64,000 nt of DNA from Alcanivorax sp. (lineage in GTDB: Bacteria; Pseudomonadota; Gammaproteobacteria; Pseudomonadales; Alcanivoracaceae), in contig JAKUPL010000001.1 in the NCBI GenBank assembly GCA_022449455.1, positions 18,836-82,835 of the forward strand, written 5' to 3'. The notes under the pieces were generated by a model. That model was not told the origin of the DNA. It made no database searches and worked only from the letters and a program-made list of their open reading frames with translations. A program made the position numbers and the translations under genes. Each line of letters opens with the position of its first letter. Positions within the stretch are counted from its first letter, which is position 1. Below are positions 63,588 through 64,000 of the stretch, in pieces.

Positions 63588-63893
63588 GTGCAGATTCATC
63601 TTTCCCTGGACGGGGCCGGCGGCCTCGGGCAGCGCCTCTACGAAGGCCTGCGGCGGGCCCTGCTGGACGGCCAGGTGCCGGTCGGTGAGCGGCTGCCACC
63701 GAGCCGGGTGCTGGCGGCGGAGCTGGGCCTGTCCCGGCGGCTGGTGGTGGAGGCCTACGAACGGCTGGTGGCGGAGGGTTTTCTCGGCGCCACGCCCGGC
63801 CGGGGCACCTTCGTGCTGCGGGTGCCGCCGCCCCTGCCCCGGGCGTCGGCGCCGGCCGGCCCCGGCCCCGCCCCCTCTCTTCCGTGGTTTTTC
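63588..63893 (+). CDS. GntR/MocR-family transcriptional regulator, N-terminal part only
   Basis: From a GTG at 63588 the frame gives VQIHLSLDGAGGLGQRLYEGLRRALLDGQVPVGERLPPSRVLAAELGLSRRLVVEAYERLVAEGFL, then GRGTFVLRV: a complete GntR winged helix starting like MocR proteins, whose PLP aminotransferase-like half would follow. The sequence turns into C homopolymer from about 63898, so the rest cannot be read. The end given is where the readable sequence stops. Confidence 0.8.
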
Positions 63894-63897
63894 TTTC

Positions 63898-64000
<103 letters not shown>

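Overview
The window looks like chromosomal DNA of a high-GC (mid-60s percent by eye) gammaproteobacterium. The order rho - trxA - ppx - ppk - hemB, together with ubiD, glcDEF, greB, a YheS-type ABC-F protein, rsd/algQ, dsbB, rmf, gshA, tex and ompR-envZ, fits the Alcanivorax/Alloalcanivorax-Pseudomonas part of the class. That assignment is inference from gene content, not a database match. No rRNA, tRNA or CRISPR array was seen. The last ~100 bases are almost pure C and are probably low-quality contig-end sequence.

Layout. 1-6.6 kb: an ECF sigma factor that reads in frame into a FecR-like sensor (partial at the left edge), cfa, a membrane hydrolase, a LuxR regulator, and an operon of a diguanylate cyclase-like protein and an AraC regulator. 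6.9-18.2 kb: a phosphate-scavenging island made of a TonB-dependent receptor, a two-domain beta-propeller phytase lipoprotein, a complete private TonB energiser (DUF3450 protein, large and small ExbB, ExbD, TonB, TPR protein) and the Tat-exported phosphatase PhoX. Candidate Pho boxes precede the receptor and the energiser operon. 18.2-30.5 kb: an alcohol dehydrogenase, an amidase, glycolate oxidase glcDEF, an OB-fold stress protein, a Tat-exported pair (PLP-fold enzyme plus FAD oxidase), an SDR and ubiD.

30.5-33.7 kb: an AT-rich insertion between ubiD and rho, bracketed by a perfect 23-bp inverted repeat. It carries an OLD-family ATPase/TOPRIM nuclease (a likely phage-defence gene), a small winged-helix-like membrane protein, and a SpoU/TrmH methyltransferase broken by one in-frame UGA at a place where the family often has Trp. 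33.8-43 kb: rho, trxA, ppx, ppk (with a near-perfect tandem Pho box), a siderophore receptor with a Fur-like box, and hemB. 43.2-49.2 kb: hipA-hipB in toxin-first order, greB, a DUF502 protein, yheS, a TIGR02444 protein and an orphan ParA. 49.4-57.6 kb: an FKBP lipoprotein, rsd/algQ, lrgAB, dsbB, rmf, gshA, tex and a PilH-like regulator. 57.8-64 kb: ompR-envZ, an MFS exporter, ilvD, an AhpD-like protein and the start of a MocR/GntR regulator.

How it fits together: phosphate is the clearest theme. Phytate and other phosphate esters would be captured and hydrolysed by the receptor, the phytase and PhoX, energised by a dedicated TonB complex, while ppk/ppx handle polyphosphate storage; Pho-box-like repeats link the two loci. 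REP-like palindromes recur at five places, including one inverted pair (REPIN-like) and one that supplies the stop codon of ppx.
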